NCBI RefSeq assembly: GCF_022479115.1
Contig: NZ_CP092497.1
Coordinates: 8,494,001-8,558,000, forward strand
DNA length: 64,000 nt
From: Amycolatopsis sp. EV170708-02-1
GTDB taxonomy: Bacteria > Actinomycetota > Actinomycetes > Mycobacteriales > Pseudonocardiaceae
Reading direction: 5' to 3'
The notes beneath the pieces were generated by a model, which was given only the letters and a program-made list of their open reading frames with translations, was not told the origin of the DNA and searched no databases. Shown here piece after piece: positions 55,219 to 64,000 of the stretch. The position numbers and the translations under genes were made by a program. The number at the start of each line of letters is the position of its first letter. The first letter of the stretch is position 1.

Positions 55219-56509
55219 TGTCGGCAGGACCGCTCACCGCCACCCAGATCTACGAACAGATCACGGGTGGCGAAGGCCCCGGATCGCTATCCGAAGCTCA
55301 GCAAAGTGCCTACAACCTGGCTTCCAGACACTCAGAGCGCTTGCAGCGGATCACGGCTCTCAGCCAGAAGACCGCCAGTGGCTGGCAGGGTGGCGCGAGC
55401 GATGCGGCTGTCGCCGCGACACGGCCACTCGTCGATGCCGCCGCGGACGACGCGATGCATGTGTCGATCGCGCAGAACTCGATCATGAGCCAGATGGGCG
55501 CGTTCGGCACGGCAAAGAACTCTGTCAAACCGGTGCCGCCCGAGCAGCCCGCACCGACTGCCGAGGACGTCAAGGCCCTGATGGGGGCGGCGGCACCTTC
55601 GGCTACTGGGACCGGGTCAAGGGGTATCAGGCCGACAGCCAGCACAACATCGACACCTTCGCGTCCTACCACTCCGCCAGCACCGCCAACGGTGATCAGC
55701 TGCCCGCCCAGTACGCGCAGCTCACCGACCCCGGCGGCAGCGTCACCCTGGACGAGGGCGGCGCAGGGAAGCCCGCGGCAAAGGGATTCGGCGACGGCTC
55801 CGACGGACGCGAGCACGGCACCGGCGAGCCCTACCGAGGACCGAGCGGACCCAGTGGACCGAGCGGACCCAGCACGCCGAGTTGGCCCAGCGGGCCAGCG
55901 CCGGACAGCGGCCCTCAGCCCGGACAAGGCCCCCAGCCTGGCCAGTACCCGGGCACGCACCATCCTGGCCATCAGCTGCCGGACGACGGGACCCGCGCGA
56001 ATTCGTACACGCCGCCCCAGACGACGCCGGTCGTACCGCCGGCGGCGAACCTCGACTTCGGGCCCACCGGCAAGCCGAACCCCACCTACAACACGCCTGG
56101 CGCCTTCCCACCCGGGTACGGACCCGGGACGAGCGGGCCCGGCGTCTACGGCCCCGGAGGCAGGCCGCCAGGCGGCCCCGGCACCGCAGGCGGCCCCGGC
56201 ACAACGGGCGGCCCCGGCGCGACAGGCAGGCCCGGCGGGACAGGGCAGCAGCCTGGCCTGGGTGGCCGAAGCGGTGCCGGGATGCCCGGCGAAGGCATGG
56301 GCGGCCGTGGCACGGCGGGGTCGGCTGGGGCCGCCGGTCGTGGCGGAGCGAACGGGATGCCGATGGCGCCCGGCGCCGCCCGCGGGAAGGGCGAGGAGGA
56401 CAAGGAGAAGAAGGCTCCGGCGTACCTCCAGAACCCGGACCCCGACGAAACCTTCGGCGGCTACATCGAGAAGCCGATGCCGCCGGTGATCGGCGAGAAG
56501 AAGAAGTAG
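55218..56509 (+). CDS. PPE/WXG-like ESX substrate, split by a frameshift near 55585
   Basis: The gene is read in two frames. From ATG 55218 the N-terminal part (MSAGPLTATQIYEQITGGEG, then YNLASRHSERLQRITAL, TASGWQGGASDAA) has the helical WXG-like motif W-Q-G. It is in frame until VKALMGAAAPS. The continuation is in another frame (GGTFGYWDRVKGYQADSQ) and runs through a long Gly/Pro-rich region to PPVIGEKKK at 56509. Adding one G to the G5 run at 55583-55587 gives VKALMGGGGTFGYW and joins the two. It would be exported by an ESX system and bound by the EspG protein encoded next. Confidence 0.7.
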
Positions 56510-56536
56510 CACCACAGTCCCAGGGGAGGGAGGCAC

Positions 56537-57289
56537 GTGGTGCTCGCGCGCCCGGTCGAGATCACGCTCGACACACTGTTGACCGCGTTCCGTCACGCCG
56601 GTTGCGGCGATCCGCATCTGATCTTCGCGGGCGGGCTGCGGTACATCCCGCCGTCGTCGCGAAACGGCGAAGACCGGGCGGCGTTCGAGGAGCTCGGCGG
56701 GCTCGGGTTCACCGAGGGCAAACGGCTGACCAGCGACTTCGAAGACGTCCTGCATATTCTCGACCGGCCGAACACCGAGTACTACGCGACGGTCCGCACC
56801 GAGGCGGAGCAGTACAGCGTGCTTGTCGCCGTGCGCGGGCGCGCCGCGGTCACCGCGATCTGCGAAGGAAGCCGCGTGTGGCTGAAAGGCGTGCGGACGT
56901 CCGACCGCGCGGCGGCGCTCGTGATGAACCTGCCCGAGTATCCGCCCGCGCGATTCTCCCCATTCTCCTTGCCCCAGGACGATTTCAACGGCGACGGCGG
57001 GGACGGCCTCTACGACGAGCCCGCGTCTCGAAGCCGGGAAGCACGGCAGCTGGACGAGGTCTTCGAGCAGCCCTACTTCGGTGTCGGGTTCTTCGTCGCG
57101 GCCATGCGTCCTGACGGGGGAAGACGCACGGAGGCCACGGACGGCCTGACCTATCTCGATCTCGACGCCGGAAGGGTGGCCATGCATGTGAGCGGCGCTC
57201 CCCGGAACCGGTACATCACCGTCCTCCCCGGCGAACCCGCGTTACTGGCGCAAAAGGTCGCCGCGCTGCGTGCGAGCCTCGACCACTGA
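56537..57289 (+). CDS. EspG-family ESX secretion-associated chaperone
   Basis: This 250-residue protein resembles EspG: VEITLDTLLTAFRHAGCG near the start, VAVRGRAAVTAICEGSRVWLKGV in the middle (quoted as AVTAICEGSRVWL) and RRTEATDGLTYLDLDAGRVAMHV near the end. EspG proteins bind PPE-type substrates in the cytoplasm, and a PPE-like gene lies directly upstream. The GTG start follows GGGAGGGAGGCAC. It overlaps the convergent regulator gene by 48 bp. No ESX membrane component is in the window. Confidence 0.83.
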   Translation: MVLARPVEITLDTLLTAFRHAGCGDPHLIFAGGLRYIPPSSRNGEDRAAFEELGGLGFTEGKRLTSDFEDVLHILDRPNTEYYATVRTEAEQYSVLVAVRGRAAVTAICEGSRVWLKGVRTSDRAAALVMNLPEYPPARFSPFSLPQDDFNGDGGDGLYDEPASRSREARQLDEVFEQPYFGVGFFVAAMRPDGGRRTEATDGLTYLDLDAGRVAMHVSGAPRNRYITVLPGEPALLAQKVAALRASLDH

Positions 57290-58018
57290 CTCGATCAGGC
57301 GCACCGACCGCACCGGGTCCAGCGCGATGGTGTCCATAGTGGACTGAACGTAGGGTGCGACATCGCCGGGCCGGTGCAGGAACAGGCCGGTGCCCCGATG
57401 TTTCAAGTAGACCAACGGCCGCGCAGGACCGAATTCCAGCAGAACGTAGTCGCCGCCGGAGTACGCCCCGGCGGCGAAAGGGATGACCCGGAGTTCGACG
57501 GTGGGCCGTTCGGCCAGCGCGATGAGATGCCGGAGCTGATTCGTCATCACTTGCGGCCCGCCGACCTGGCGCCGCAGCACCGCTTCGTCGATGTAAGCGA
57601 CAAGCCTCTTCTGCCCCAGCACCGCGCCGGAAGCGCCAACGGCCCTCGCGTAGGAAGGTGTTCGGAGCAGCTCGGGGAGGAGCGTGGCTCCGAACGCGAT
57701 GATCTTGGTGGCCTCCTTTTCGTACTGCGCAAGGGTTCTCCTCTGCAGGGCCACGTCAGCGAACCACCACGGTCCGCTGTCGCGAGCCAACGAGAGCAGT
57801 ACCTCTCGACGCTCCCCCGTGACTTGATAGACGGCGAGCAGCGCGGACACCTCCTCGGCGGACGCCGCGCGCAGGCCGGTTTCGACCCGGCTGATCGTCG
57901 ACTGGGACCACGCCAGTTTGTCGGCCACTTCGGTCGCGGCCAGCTTGGCGGCCTTCCGTGCGACTCGCAGTGCCTCGGCGAGGGCTCTCGCCTGGGGTGC
58001 GGGCTTCGGCTTCGGCAT
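57242..58018 (-). CDS. XRE-family regulator with a DUF5753 domain
   Basis: This 258-residue protein has an N-terminal helix-turn-helix (AATEVADKLAWSQSTISRVETG) and a C-terminal DUF5753 domain (IIAFGATLLPELLRTPSYA, VMTNQLRHLIALAERPTVELRVIPF in part). These are common actinobacterial regulators, often paired with a small DUF397 gene that is not seen here. The ATG at 58018 fits the usual start. An ATG at 58054 overlaps the upstream hydrolase stop (ATGA) and would add 12 residues; it cannot be excluded. Confidence 0.85.
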   Translation of the reverse strand: MPKPKPAPQARALAEALRVARKAAKLAATEVADKLAWSQSTISRVETGLRAASAEEVSALLAVYQVTGERREVLLSLARDSGPWWFADVALQRRTLAQYEKEATKIIAFGATLLPELLRTPSYARAVGASGAVLGQKRLVAYIDEAVLRRQVGGPQVMTNQLRHLIALAERPTVELRVIPFAAGAYSGGDYVLLEFGPARPLVYLKHRGTGLFLHRPGDVAPYVQSTMDTIALDPVRSVRLIESVVEARTQRGDLLRQ

Positions 58019-58050
58019 CGCGAGCAACCTGCCCGATGCGCGCTGGCAAG

Positions 58051-58836
58051 TCATTCCCCGAGCCGGGCGACCTCACGAACAGCCTCGGAGATCGCGGGGA
58101 AGTCCTTCTTCAGCAGCGCTCCGTGGTTGCTCTCGACCTTCGCGCTCACCTTGATGTTCGGGTTGCGGGCGGTCACCGCGTCGAGCCCGGCGCGGATCTG
58201 TTCCTGTTCGTCGCCCTTGCTGCCGAAGGAGGTTCCCGACGCGAGCACGTATCGCATCGGCACCTTCACCCGGTCGAGCACCGGACCCAGTTCCGCTTCC
58301 CTCGAGAGCTTGCCGAGTTCGATGTTGCTCTCCGCCTGCTGAGCGGCGGTCATCCGCGGTGTCAGGCCGGTCGGGCGCAGCAGCGGCATGACGAGGTTCA
58401 GCCGCTTGAACATCTTCCGGATCCGCTGTTCCATGGCGTCGTCCAGCCAGTCGTACGGGAAGGCGCCGTCGACGAGCACCGCGCCGATGGTCCGCTCCGG
58501 GTTCCGGGCGACCCAGTGCGCCGCGACGACCGCGCCGTAGGACCAGCCCACCACGACGGCCCGCTCCACTCCGCGCGCCGCGAGGACGGCGTCGACGTCG
58601 CGGACGGCGGCCTCCATGGAGTAGTCGGCCGAACGCTTCGACTTGCCGCGTGCCCGCTCGTCGTAGGTGATGTGGCGGAAATCCGGGCCCAGGTCGGCGA
58701 GGACCCGCCGCCAGTAGCCCTGGGTCGCGAACTGGCCGTTGAGGTACACGACCGGGATACCGGAGCCGCCGGTGTCGGTGACGGCCAGGGCGGTGTCTTC
58801 GACCGGGATCATCCCGGTCCAGGAAGAGGAAGTCAT
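58051..58836 (-). CDS. Alpha/beta hydrolase family protein
   Basis: This 261-residue protein has the nucleophile elbow GWSYGAVV (Ser near residue 90), HITYDERARGKS before it, VDGAFPYDWLD and the C-terminal His in SNHGALL. It is a probable esterase, lactonase or similar hydrolase; the substrate is unknown. ATG 58836 was chosen over 58887 (17 residues without homology) and 58812. No clear Shine-Dalgarno is seen. It overlaps the next gene by 4 bp if that gene starts at 58054. Confidence 0.84.
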   Translation of the reverse strand: MTSSSWTGMIPVEDTALAVTDTGGSGIPVVYLNGQFATQGYWRRVLADLGPDFRHITYDERARGKSKRSADYSMEAAVRDVDAVLAARGVERAVVVGWSYGAVVAAHWVARNPERTIGAVLVDGAFPYDWLDDAMEQRIRKMFKRLNLVMPLLRPTGLTPRMTAAQQAESNIELGKLSREAELGPVLDRVKVPMRYVLASGTSFGSKGDEQEQIRAGLDAVTARNPNIKVSAKVESNHGALLKKDFPAISEAVREVARLGE

Positions 58837-58886
58837 GAGGGAACTATCGAGGTCCGGCCTGACACTGCTCTGACGTCGTCCTGACA

Positions 58887-58922
58887 CGAAAAGGCCCCCT
58901 CACGACAGCGAGGGGCCTTTCG
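58887..58922 (-). terminator. Stem-loop terminator after the nuo operon
   Basis: A GC-rich hairpin (AAGGCCCC...GGGGCCTTT with small bulges) lies 11 bp past the nuoN stop. It ends the leftward nuo transcript before the hydrolase gene. Confidence 0.6.
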
Positions 58923-58932
58923 CGAACCGGGA

Positions 58933-60498
58933 CTACTTGAGGGCGAAACCGCCGGAGCCCGCCCAGTCGAGGGCGAATGCCGGGAGCAGCCCGAGCACCA
59001 GGGTGACGATGACGCCGAGCGTGATCGCCGTGGTGGTGAACGCGCCGGGCACGGTGACGGTCGGGCCGTCGGGCGCCGGCTCGGAGAAGTACATCAGCAC
59101 GATCACCCGCAGGTAGAAGAACGCGGCGACGGCGCTGAAGATCAGGGCGACGACGACCAGCGGCGCCATCCCGTCGGACAGGGCCGCCGAGAACACCACG
59201 AACTTGCCGACGAAGCCACTGGTCAGCGGGATACCGGCCAGCGCGAGCAGCAGGAAGGTGAACACGCCCGCCAGTACCGGAGAACGTTTCGCCAAGCCCG
59301 CCCAGGCGGACAGGTGCGTCGCTTCACCGTTCGAGTCCCGCACCAGCGAGACGACACCGAACGCCGCGAGCGTGGTGAAGCCGTAGGCCAGCAGGTAGAA
59401 CAGCGTGCTCGACAGGCCTTCCTCGGTCATCGCGATCGCACCCACGAGCAGGAACCCGGCGTGCGCGATGGACGAGTAGGCGATCATGCGCTTCACGTCG
59501 GTCTGCGTCAGGCCCAGCACCGCGCCGATCAGCATCGAGATGATCGCGACGGCCCAGAGCACGCCGCGCCATTCCCAGCTGGTCGACTCGAACGCCACCT
59601 GGAACACCCGCAGGATCCCGCCGAACGCGGCGACCTTGGTGCAGGCGCCCATGAACGCGGTGACCGGCGTCGGCGCGCCCTGGTAGACGTCCGGGGTCCA
59701 GGTGTGGAACGGGCCGACCGAACCCTTGAACAGGAGGCCGACCGCGAGCAGCCCGAGCCCGGCGAACAGCAGCGTGTCCGACCGGTCCGAACCGGCGGCG
59801 GCGTTGGCGATGTCGGACAGCTTCACGGAGTTCGCGTAGCCGTAGAGAAGCGCGAGACCGTAGAGGAAGAACGCCGACGAGAACGCGCCGAGCAGGAAGT
59901 ACTTGACCGCCGACTCCTGCGAGAGCAGGCGGCGACGGCGGGCGAGACCGCACATCAGGTACAGCGGCAGGCTCAGCACTTCGAGCGCGATGAACATGGT
60001 GAGCAGGTCGTTGGCCGCGACGAACGCCATCATGCCGCCGAGCGCGAACAGCGTCAGCGGGAAGACCTCGGTCTGCATGCCGGTGGTGCCGACCTGCGCG
60101 CGGTCCTGGACCGTGCCCGGGCGGATACCGGCCTGCGCGACGAACGCGCCGCCCGGCTCGACCGAGCGGTCCGCGATCAGCAGCAGCGCGCCCAGCGCGA
60201 GCGCCAGCAGCGTGCCCCACAGGAACAGCGACGGCCGGTCGACGGCGATGGCGCCGCTGAAGGTCGTGACGCCGCCCTTCGGCGCGGAAGTGCTGGCGTA
60301 CCAGGCGAGGAAGACACCTGCCGCCCCGATCCCGACCAGGGACAGGAAGACCTGCGAAGGCCACCGCATGTGCTTGGGCAAGAAGGCTTCGAGCAGCACG
60401 CTGACACACGCGGCCCCGAGGATGATCAGGATCGGCGTGACGGCGAAGTAGTCGATCGACGGCACCTGCACCAGTGGCGCCTGAGTCAAGAAGAGCAC
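58933..60498 (-). CDS. nuoN: NADH-quinone oxidoreductase subunit N
   Basis: This 521-residue integral membrane subunit of complex I has about 14 predicted helices and motifs common to proton-pumping antiporter-like subunits (KYFLLGAFSSAFFLYG; SVGPFHTWTPDVYQGAPTP, quoted as PFHTWTPDVYQGAPTP). It pumps protons as menaquinone is reduced. The GTG start at 60498 follows GGGAGG and is 3 bp past the nuoM stop. It is the last gene of the operon, with a terminator after it. Confidence 0.96.
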   Translation of the reverse strand: MLFLTQAPLVQVPSIDYFAVTPILIILGAACVSVLLEAFLPKHMRWPSQVFLSLVGIGAAGVFLAWYASTSAPKGGVTTFSGAIAVDRPSLFLWGTLLALALGALLLIADRSVEPGGAFVAQAGIRPGTVQDRAQVGTTGMQTEVFPLTLFALGGMMAFVAANDLLTMFIALEVLSLPLYLMCGLARRRRLLSQESAVKYFLLGAFSSAFFLYGLALLYGYANSVKLSDIANAAAGSDRSDTLLFAGLGLLAVGLLFKGSVGPFHTWTPDVYQGAPTPVTAFMGACTKVAAFGGILRVFQVAFESTSWEWRGVLWAVAIISMLIGAVLGLTQTDVKRMIAYSSIAHAGFLLVGAIAMTEEGLSSTLFYLLAYGFTTLAAFGVVSLVRDSNGEATHLSAWAGLAKRSPVLAGVFTFLLLALAGIPLTSGFVGKFVVFSAALSDGMAPLVVVALIFSAVAAFFYLRVIVLMYFSEPAPDGPTVTVPGAFTTTAITLGVIVTLVLGLLPAFALDWAGSGGFALK

Positions 60499-60501
60499 GG
60501 T

Positions 60502-62052
60502 TTACTTGCCTCCCTGCACGGACGACATCGTCGCCTGCACCGACGGGGTGATCGTGTCGAGCACCGGCTTGGGATAGAACCCGAGCGCGATGATCAGCAC
60601 GACCATCGGCGCCAGGATCGCGATCTCCTTGCCGCCGAGGTCCTTGATGGCCTTGGTGGCCCCGAGTTCCGGAGCCATCGCCGTGCCGGGCCCGCCGCCG
60701 GCGCCGATCAGGGCATCACCGCGGACGGGCCCCTGCATGACGCGCTGGTAGAGCCAGAGCACGTACGCCGCGGCCAGCACCATGCCGACCGTCGCGATGA
60801 TCGTGTACACCGGGTAGTCCACAAAGGACCCCAGCAGCACGAGGAACTCACTGATGAAGGAGTTCGTGCCGGGCAGGGACAAAGTGGACAGACCGGCGAT
60901 GAGCAGCATCCCGCCGAGCAGCGGGGTCACCTTGGCCATGCCGCCGTAGTCGGAGATCCTGGTGGATCCGCCGCGCATCACGATCAGGCCGACGACCACG
61001 ATCAGCATGCCGGTGGCGAGACTGTGGTTGAGCATGTACGACACCGAGCCGACCATCGCCTGCTCGTTGAAGGTGAAGATGCCCAGCGCGATGAAGCCGA
61101 AGTGGGCGATCGACACGTAGGCGATGAAGCGCTTCATGTCGCGTTGCCCGGCCGCGAGGATCGATCCGTAAAGGACACCCGCGACGGCGAGCACCAGCAC
61201 CCAGGGCGCGAGTTCCTTGCTGGCGTCCGGGAACATCGGGAGGCAGTAGCGCAGGAACCCGAAGGTGCCGACCTTGTCCAGCACACCGACCAGCAGGACC
61301 GCGACGCCGATGGGCGCCTGTCCCGCGGCGTCCGGCAGCCAGGTGTGGAACGGCACCAGCGGGGCCTTGATCGCGAACGCGAGGAAGAACCCGAGGAACA
61401 GCCAGATCTGCGTGCCCAGCGGGGCGTCGCGGACGACCGTGACGAGGGTTTCCCAGTCGAAGCTGCCCTTGCCGAGCTTGTCCGACGCCAGCGAGTACGC
61501 CCCGATCGCCGAGGCCAGCATGATCAGGCCGCCGAGGAACGAGTACAGGAAGAACTTGACCGCCGCGTACTGCCGGTTCGCGCCGCCGTAGCCGCCGATC
61601 AGGAAGTACATCGGGATCAGCATGATCTCGAACAGCACGTAGAACAGGAAGACGTCGGTCGCGGCGAACACCGCGATGGTCAGCGCCTCCTGCACCAGGA
61701 TCAGCGACAGGAACCCGCCCGCCGAGCGCCCGGCCGGGAGCTTGTCGGTGAGGCCCAGCGCGCCGACCACGATCGGCACCAGCAGGCCGATGACCGCGAT
61801 CATCACCAGCGCGATGCCGTCGATGCCGAACGAGATGTGGATGCCGAAGTTCGGGATCCAGTCCATCGAGGACTTCTGCTGGATGCGGTCCCCCGAAGGC
61901 GTGTAGCTCGCCCACATCGGGATCACCAGCAGGAACGTCAGGAGCGACACCACGAGCGCGGTGAGCGTCGCCAGCCTGTCGTTCTTCTTCATCCCCGCGA
62001 CGACCGCGGCGCCGACGAGCGGCAGCAGGATGGTTGCGAGTACCCAGGTCAT
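60502..62052 (-). CDS. nuoM: NADH-quinone oxidoreductase subunit M
   Basis: This 516-residue antiporter-like membrane subunit of complex I contains [14 protein letters not shown], the [19 protein letters not shown] segment and conserved Lys and His residues used in proton translocation. The ATG at 62052 overlaps the nuoL stop by 4 bp (ATGA), and GAGG lies upstream. Confidence 0.96.
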   Translation of the reverse strand: MTWVLATILLPLVGAAVVAGMKKNDRLATLTALVVSLLTFLLVIPMWASYTPSGDRIQQKSSMDWIPNFGIHISFGIDGIALVMIAVIGLLVPIVVGALGLTDKLPAGRSAGGFLSLILVQEALTIAVFAATDVFLFYVLFEIMLIPMYFLIGGYGGANRQYAAVKFFLYSFLGGLIMLASAIGAYSLASDKLGKGSFDWETLVTVVRDAPLGTQIWLFLGFFLAFAIKAPLVPFHTWLPDAAGQAPIGVAVLLVGVLDKVGTFGFLRYCLPMFPDASKELAPWVLVLAVAGVLYGSILAAGQRDMKRFIAYVSIAHFGFIALGIFTFNEQAMVGSVSYMLNHSLATGMLIVVVGLIVMRGGSTRISDYGGMAKVTPLLGGMLLIAGLSTLSLPGTNSFISEFLVLLGSFVDYPVYTIIATVGMVLAAAYVLWLYQRVMQGPVRGDALIGAGGGPGTAMAPELGATKAIKDLGGKEIAILAPMVVLIIALGFYPKPVLDTITPSVQATMSSVQGGK

Positions 62053-63947
62053 GCGAACCTCACCAGCAGAAGTGCCGCCAGAAGCAGGAATGTGCCGCCC
62101 AGCATGGACAGTGCGTACGAGCGGACGAAGCCGGTCTGCAGGCGGCGCAGGCGCCCGGATCCGCCGCCGAGCGCGGCCGCGATCCCGTTGACGGCGCCGT
62201 CGACGCCGCGGTTGTCCACGTAGACCAGCGCCCTGGCGAGCCAGGTGCCCGGGCGGGCGACCAGCGTCTCGTTCAGGGTGTTGCCGTACAGGTCGTTGCG
62301 CGCGGCCTTGACCACGGCGGAGACCCGCTCGGGGCGTTCCACCGGAACGTCCTTACGGCCGACGAAGAGCCAAGCCGCCGCCGCGCCGAGCACCGATAGC
62401 GCCACGGTGAGGATCGGGACCAGCGCGTGCGGGATGACACTGTGGCCACCCTCCTCAAGCGGGCCGACCACCGGCGAAAGCCATTCGGCGAACCGGTCGC
62501 CGAGGGCGAAGAACGCACCGGCGCCGATCGAGCCGATCGCCAGGATGATCATCGGCCACTTCATCACCGCGGGAGACTCGTGCGGGTGGAAGTCGCGGCC
62601 GTCGCTGCTCTTGATCTCCTTCCAGCGTTCCTTGCCGAAGAAGGTCATCACCATCAGGCGGGTCATGTAGAACGCGGTGAGCCCGGCGCCGAGCAGTGCC
62701 GCGCCGCCCATCACCCAGCCGCGCCAGCCGCCCTGCGACAGCGCCGCTTCGATGATCGCGTCCTTGGTGAAGAAGCCCGAGAGCGGCGGGATGCCGATCA
62801 GCGCCAGGTAGCCCAGCGCGAAGGTCCAGAAGGTGACCGGCAGGTGCTTGCGCAGCCCGCCGAACTTCCGCATGTCGACCTCGTCGTTCATGGCGTGCAT
62901 GACCGAACCGGCCCCGAGGAACAGCCCGGCCTTGAAGAAACCGTGCGCCACCAGGTGCATGATGCCGAGCGCGTAGGCGATCGGGCCGAGACCGACGGCC
63001 AGCATCATGTAACCGATCTGGCTGACCGTCGAGTACGCCAGGACCTTCTTGATGTCGTCGTAGGCGCAGCCGATGATGCACCCGATCAGCAGCGTGACCG
63101 TGCCGACGAGGGTGACGATCAGACGGCCGTCCGCGGTGGCGTTGAAGATCTCGTGCGCGCGGGCGACCAGGTAGACGCCGGCGGTGACCATCGTCGCCGC
63201 GTGGATGAGGGCCGAGACCGGGGTCGGGCCCTCCATCGCGTCGGGAAGCCAGGCCTGGAGCGGGAACTGACCGGATTTACCACAGGCGCCCAGCAGCAGC
63301 AGGATCGCGATCGCGGTGACCGCACCGGTCGGGATCTGGCCGACGGCGCCGAAGACCTCGGCGTAGCCGGTGCTCCCGACGTACTTGAACATCAGGAAGA
63401 TCGCCAGCGCCAGCCCGACGTCACCGACGCGGTTCATCAGGAACGCCTTCTTCGCCGCGGTGGCCGCGGACGGGCGGTCCTGGTACCAGCCGATGAGCAG
63501 GTACGACGCGAGACCCACGCCCTCCCAGCCGAGGTACAGCGTCACGAAGCTGTTGCCCAGCACCAGGATCAGCATCGAGGCGACGAACAGGTTGAGGTAC
63601 GCGAAGAACCTCGACCGGTCGCGGTCCTCGGACATGTAGCCGATCGAGTAGAAGTGGATCAGCATGCCGACGCCGGTGATCAGCAGCACGAACGTCAGCG
63701 ACAGCGCGTCGATGCGAAGCCCGAAGTCGACCTGTAGCGCCGAAACCGGGATCCACGAGAACAGCTTGACGTCCGCGGTGGCCTTGGTGTCGGCCGTGAA
63801 GAACAGGATCAGGCCGTACACGAAGGACAGTGAGACGGTCGCGCTGCCGAGGAGGTGTCCCCAGCCCCTGGCCCGCTTACCCGCCAGCAAAAGAATGAGG
63901 GCGCCGAGAGCCGGGAAGGCCACCAGCAGCCACGATGATGCGGTCAC
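62049..63947 (-). CDS. nuoL: NADH-quinone oxidoreductase subunit L
   Basis: This 632-residue subunit has the antiporter core with [41 protein letters not shown] and [17 protein letters not shown] long C-terminal lateral helix region follows, as in NuoL. The GTG at 63947 follows AGGGAG. It is 12 bp after nuoK and 4 bp into nuoM. Confidence 0.96.
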   Translation of the reverse strand: MTASSWLLVAFPALGALILLLAGKRARGWGHLLGSATVSLSFVYGLILFFTADTKATADVKLFSWIPVSALQVDFGLRIDALSLTFVLLITGVGMLIHFYSIGYMSEDRDRSRFFAYLNLFVASMLILVLGNSFVTLYLGWEGVGLASYLLIGWYQDRPSAATAAKKAFLMNRVGDVGLALAIFLMFKYVGSTGYAEVFGAVGQIPTGAVTAIAILLLLGACGKSGQFPLQAWLPDAMEGPTPVSALIHAATMVTAGVYLVARAHEIFNATADGRLIVTLVGTVTLLIGCIIGCAYDDIKKVLAYSTVSQIGYMMLAVGLGPIAYALGIMHLVAHGFFKAGLFLGAGSVMHAMNDEVDMRKFGGLRKHLPVTFWTFALGYLALIGIPPLSGFFTKDAIIEAALSQGGWRGWVMGGAALLGAGLTAFYMTRLMVMTFFGKERWKEIKSSDGRDFHPHESPAVMKWPMIILAIGSIGAGAFFALGDRFAEWLSPVVGPLEEGGHSVIPHALVPILTVALSVLGAAAAWLFVGRKDVPVERPERVSAVVKAARNDLYGNTLNETLVARPGTWLARALVYVDNRGVDGAVNGIAAALGGGSGRLRRLQTGFVRSYALSMLGGTFLLLAALLLVRFA

Positions 63948-63959
63948 TCTCGGTGCTCC

Positions 63960-64000
63960 CTAGTACTTCAGCAGGTTGGTGTCGTCGACCGAGGCCGAGC
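63960..64000 (-). CDS. nuoK: NADH-quinone oxidoreductase subunit K (3' end only)
   Basis: The last codons read SASVDDTNLLKY and a TAG stop, matching the C-terminus of NuoK, the small four-helix subunit. The gene starts beyond the window. It continues the nuoK-L-M-N order. Confidence 0.85.
   Translation of the reverse strand, partial: SASVDDTNLLKY

Noticed and set aside
59314..62223. 969-codon open frame on the plus strand
   Set aside because: It is antisense to nuoN and nuoM and encodes only Arg/Asp/Gln-rich low-complexity sequence.

Overview
The window is high-GC actinobacterial DNA. GTG starts, 4-bp GTGA/ATGA overlaps, EspG and DUF3558 proteins, KorAB and a Nuo operon point to a Pseudonocardiaceae member, most likely Amycolatopsis or a close relative. 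This placement is inferred from gene content, not from a search.

Layout. (1) 2-562: the end of an AbiEi/Vsr-like gene. (2) 546-16784, minus strand: an exopolysaccharide locus with a nucleotide-sugar dehydrogenase, two glycosyltransferases, two Wzz-type chain-length proteins, AsnB, a bi-domain oxidoreductase, a heparinase-like lyase, a beta-helix lipoprotein, an O-antigen-ligase/polymerase and a PAP2 phosphatase. (3) 17084-22195: secreted proteins, a GH75 chitosanase, a polysaccharide deacetylase, a dimethylargininase with a divergent Lrp regulator, and a crotonase. (4) 22486-27886: 2-oxoacid:ferredoxin oxidoreductase korAB, a sunset-like-domain membrane protein and a polyprenyl diphosphate synthase. 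(5) 28561-48943: a lower-GC defence island flanked by an imperfect 22-bp direct repeat. (6) 48915-58836: housekeeping-like and accessory genes, including an ATPase plus HNH pair resembling Septu and a small ESX-associated cluster. (7) 58933-64000, minus strand: the distal end of the NADH dehydrogenase operon, nuoK(partial)-nuoL-nuoM-nuoN.

The island is the main attraction. It encodes a class-1-like DISARM system (drmD, drmMI, drmA, drmB) in a rearranged form. No drmC phospholipase-D gene is visible. A large DUF262/HNH-like/AlbA_2 protein follows drmMI in the same operon. An AbiEi/AbiEii toxin-antitoxin pair on the opposite strand splits the DISARM genes into two transcription units. The island edges carry a DUF4365 nuclease-like gene coupled to an unrecognised gene, and a UvrD-type helicase with a RelE/ParE-like N-terminus. 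The flanking repeat overlaps the 3' end of a DUF6204 gene, which suggests site-specific integration, though no integrase gene is present.

Two genes, drmA and a PPE/WXG-like ESX substrate, are split by a frameshift. Each is restored by adding one base to a short C or G run, so sequencing undercalls must be excluded before calling them pseudogenes.
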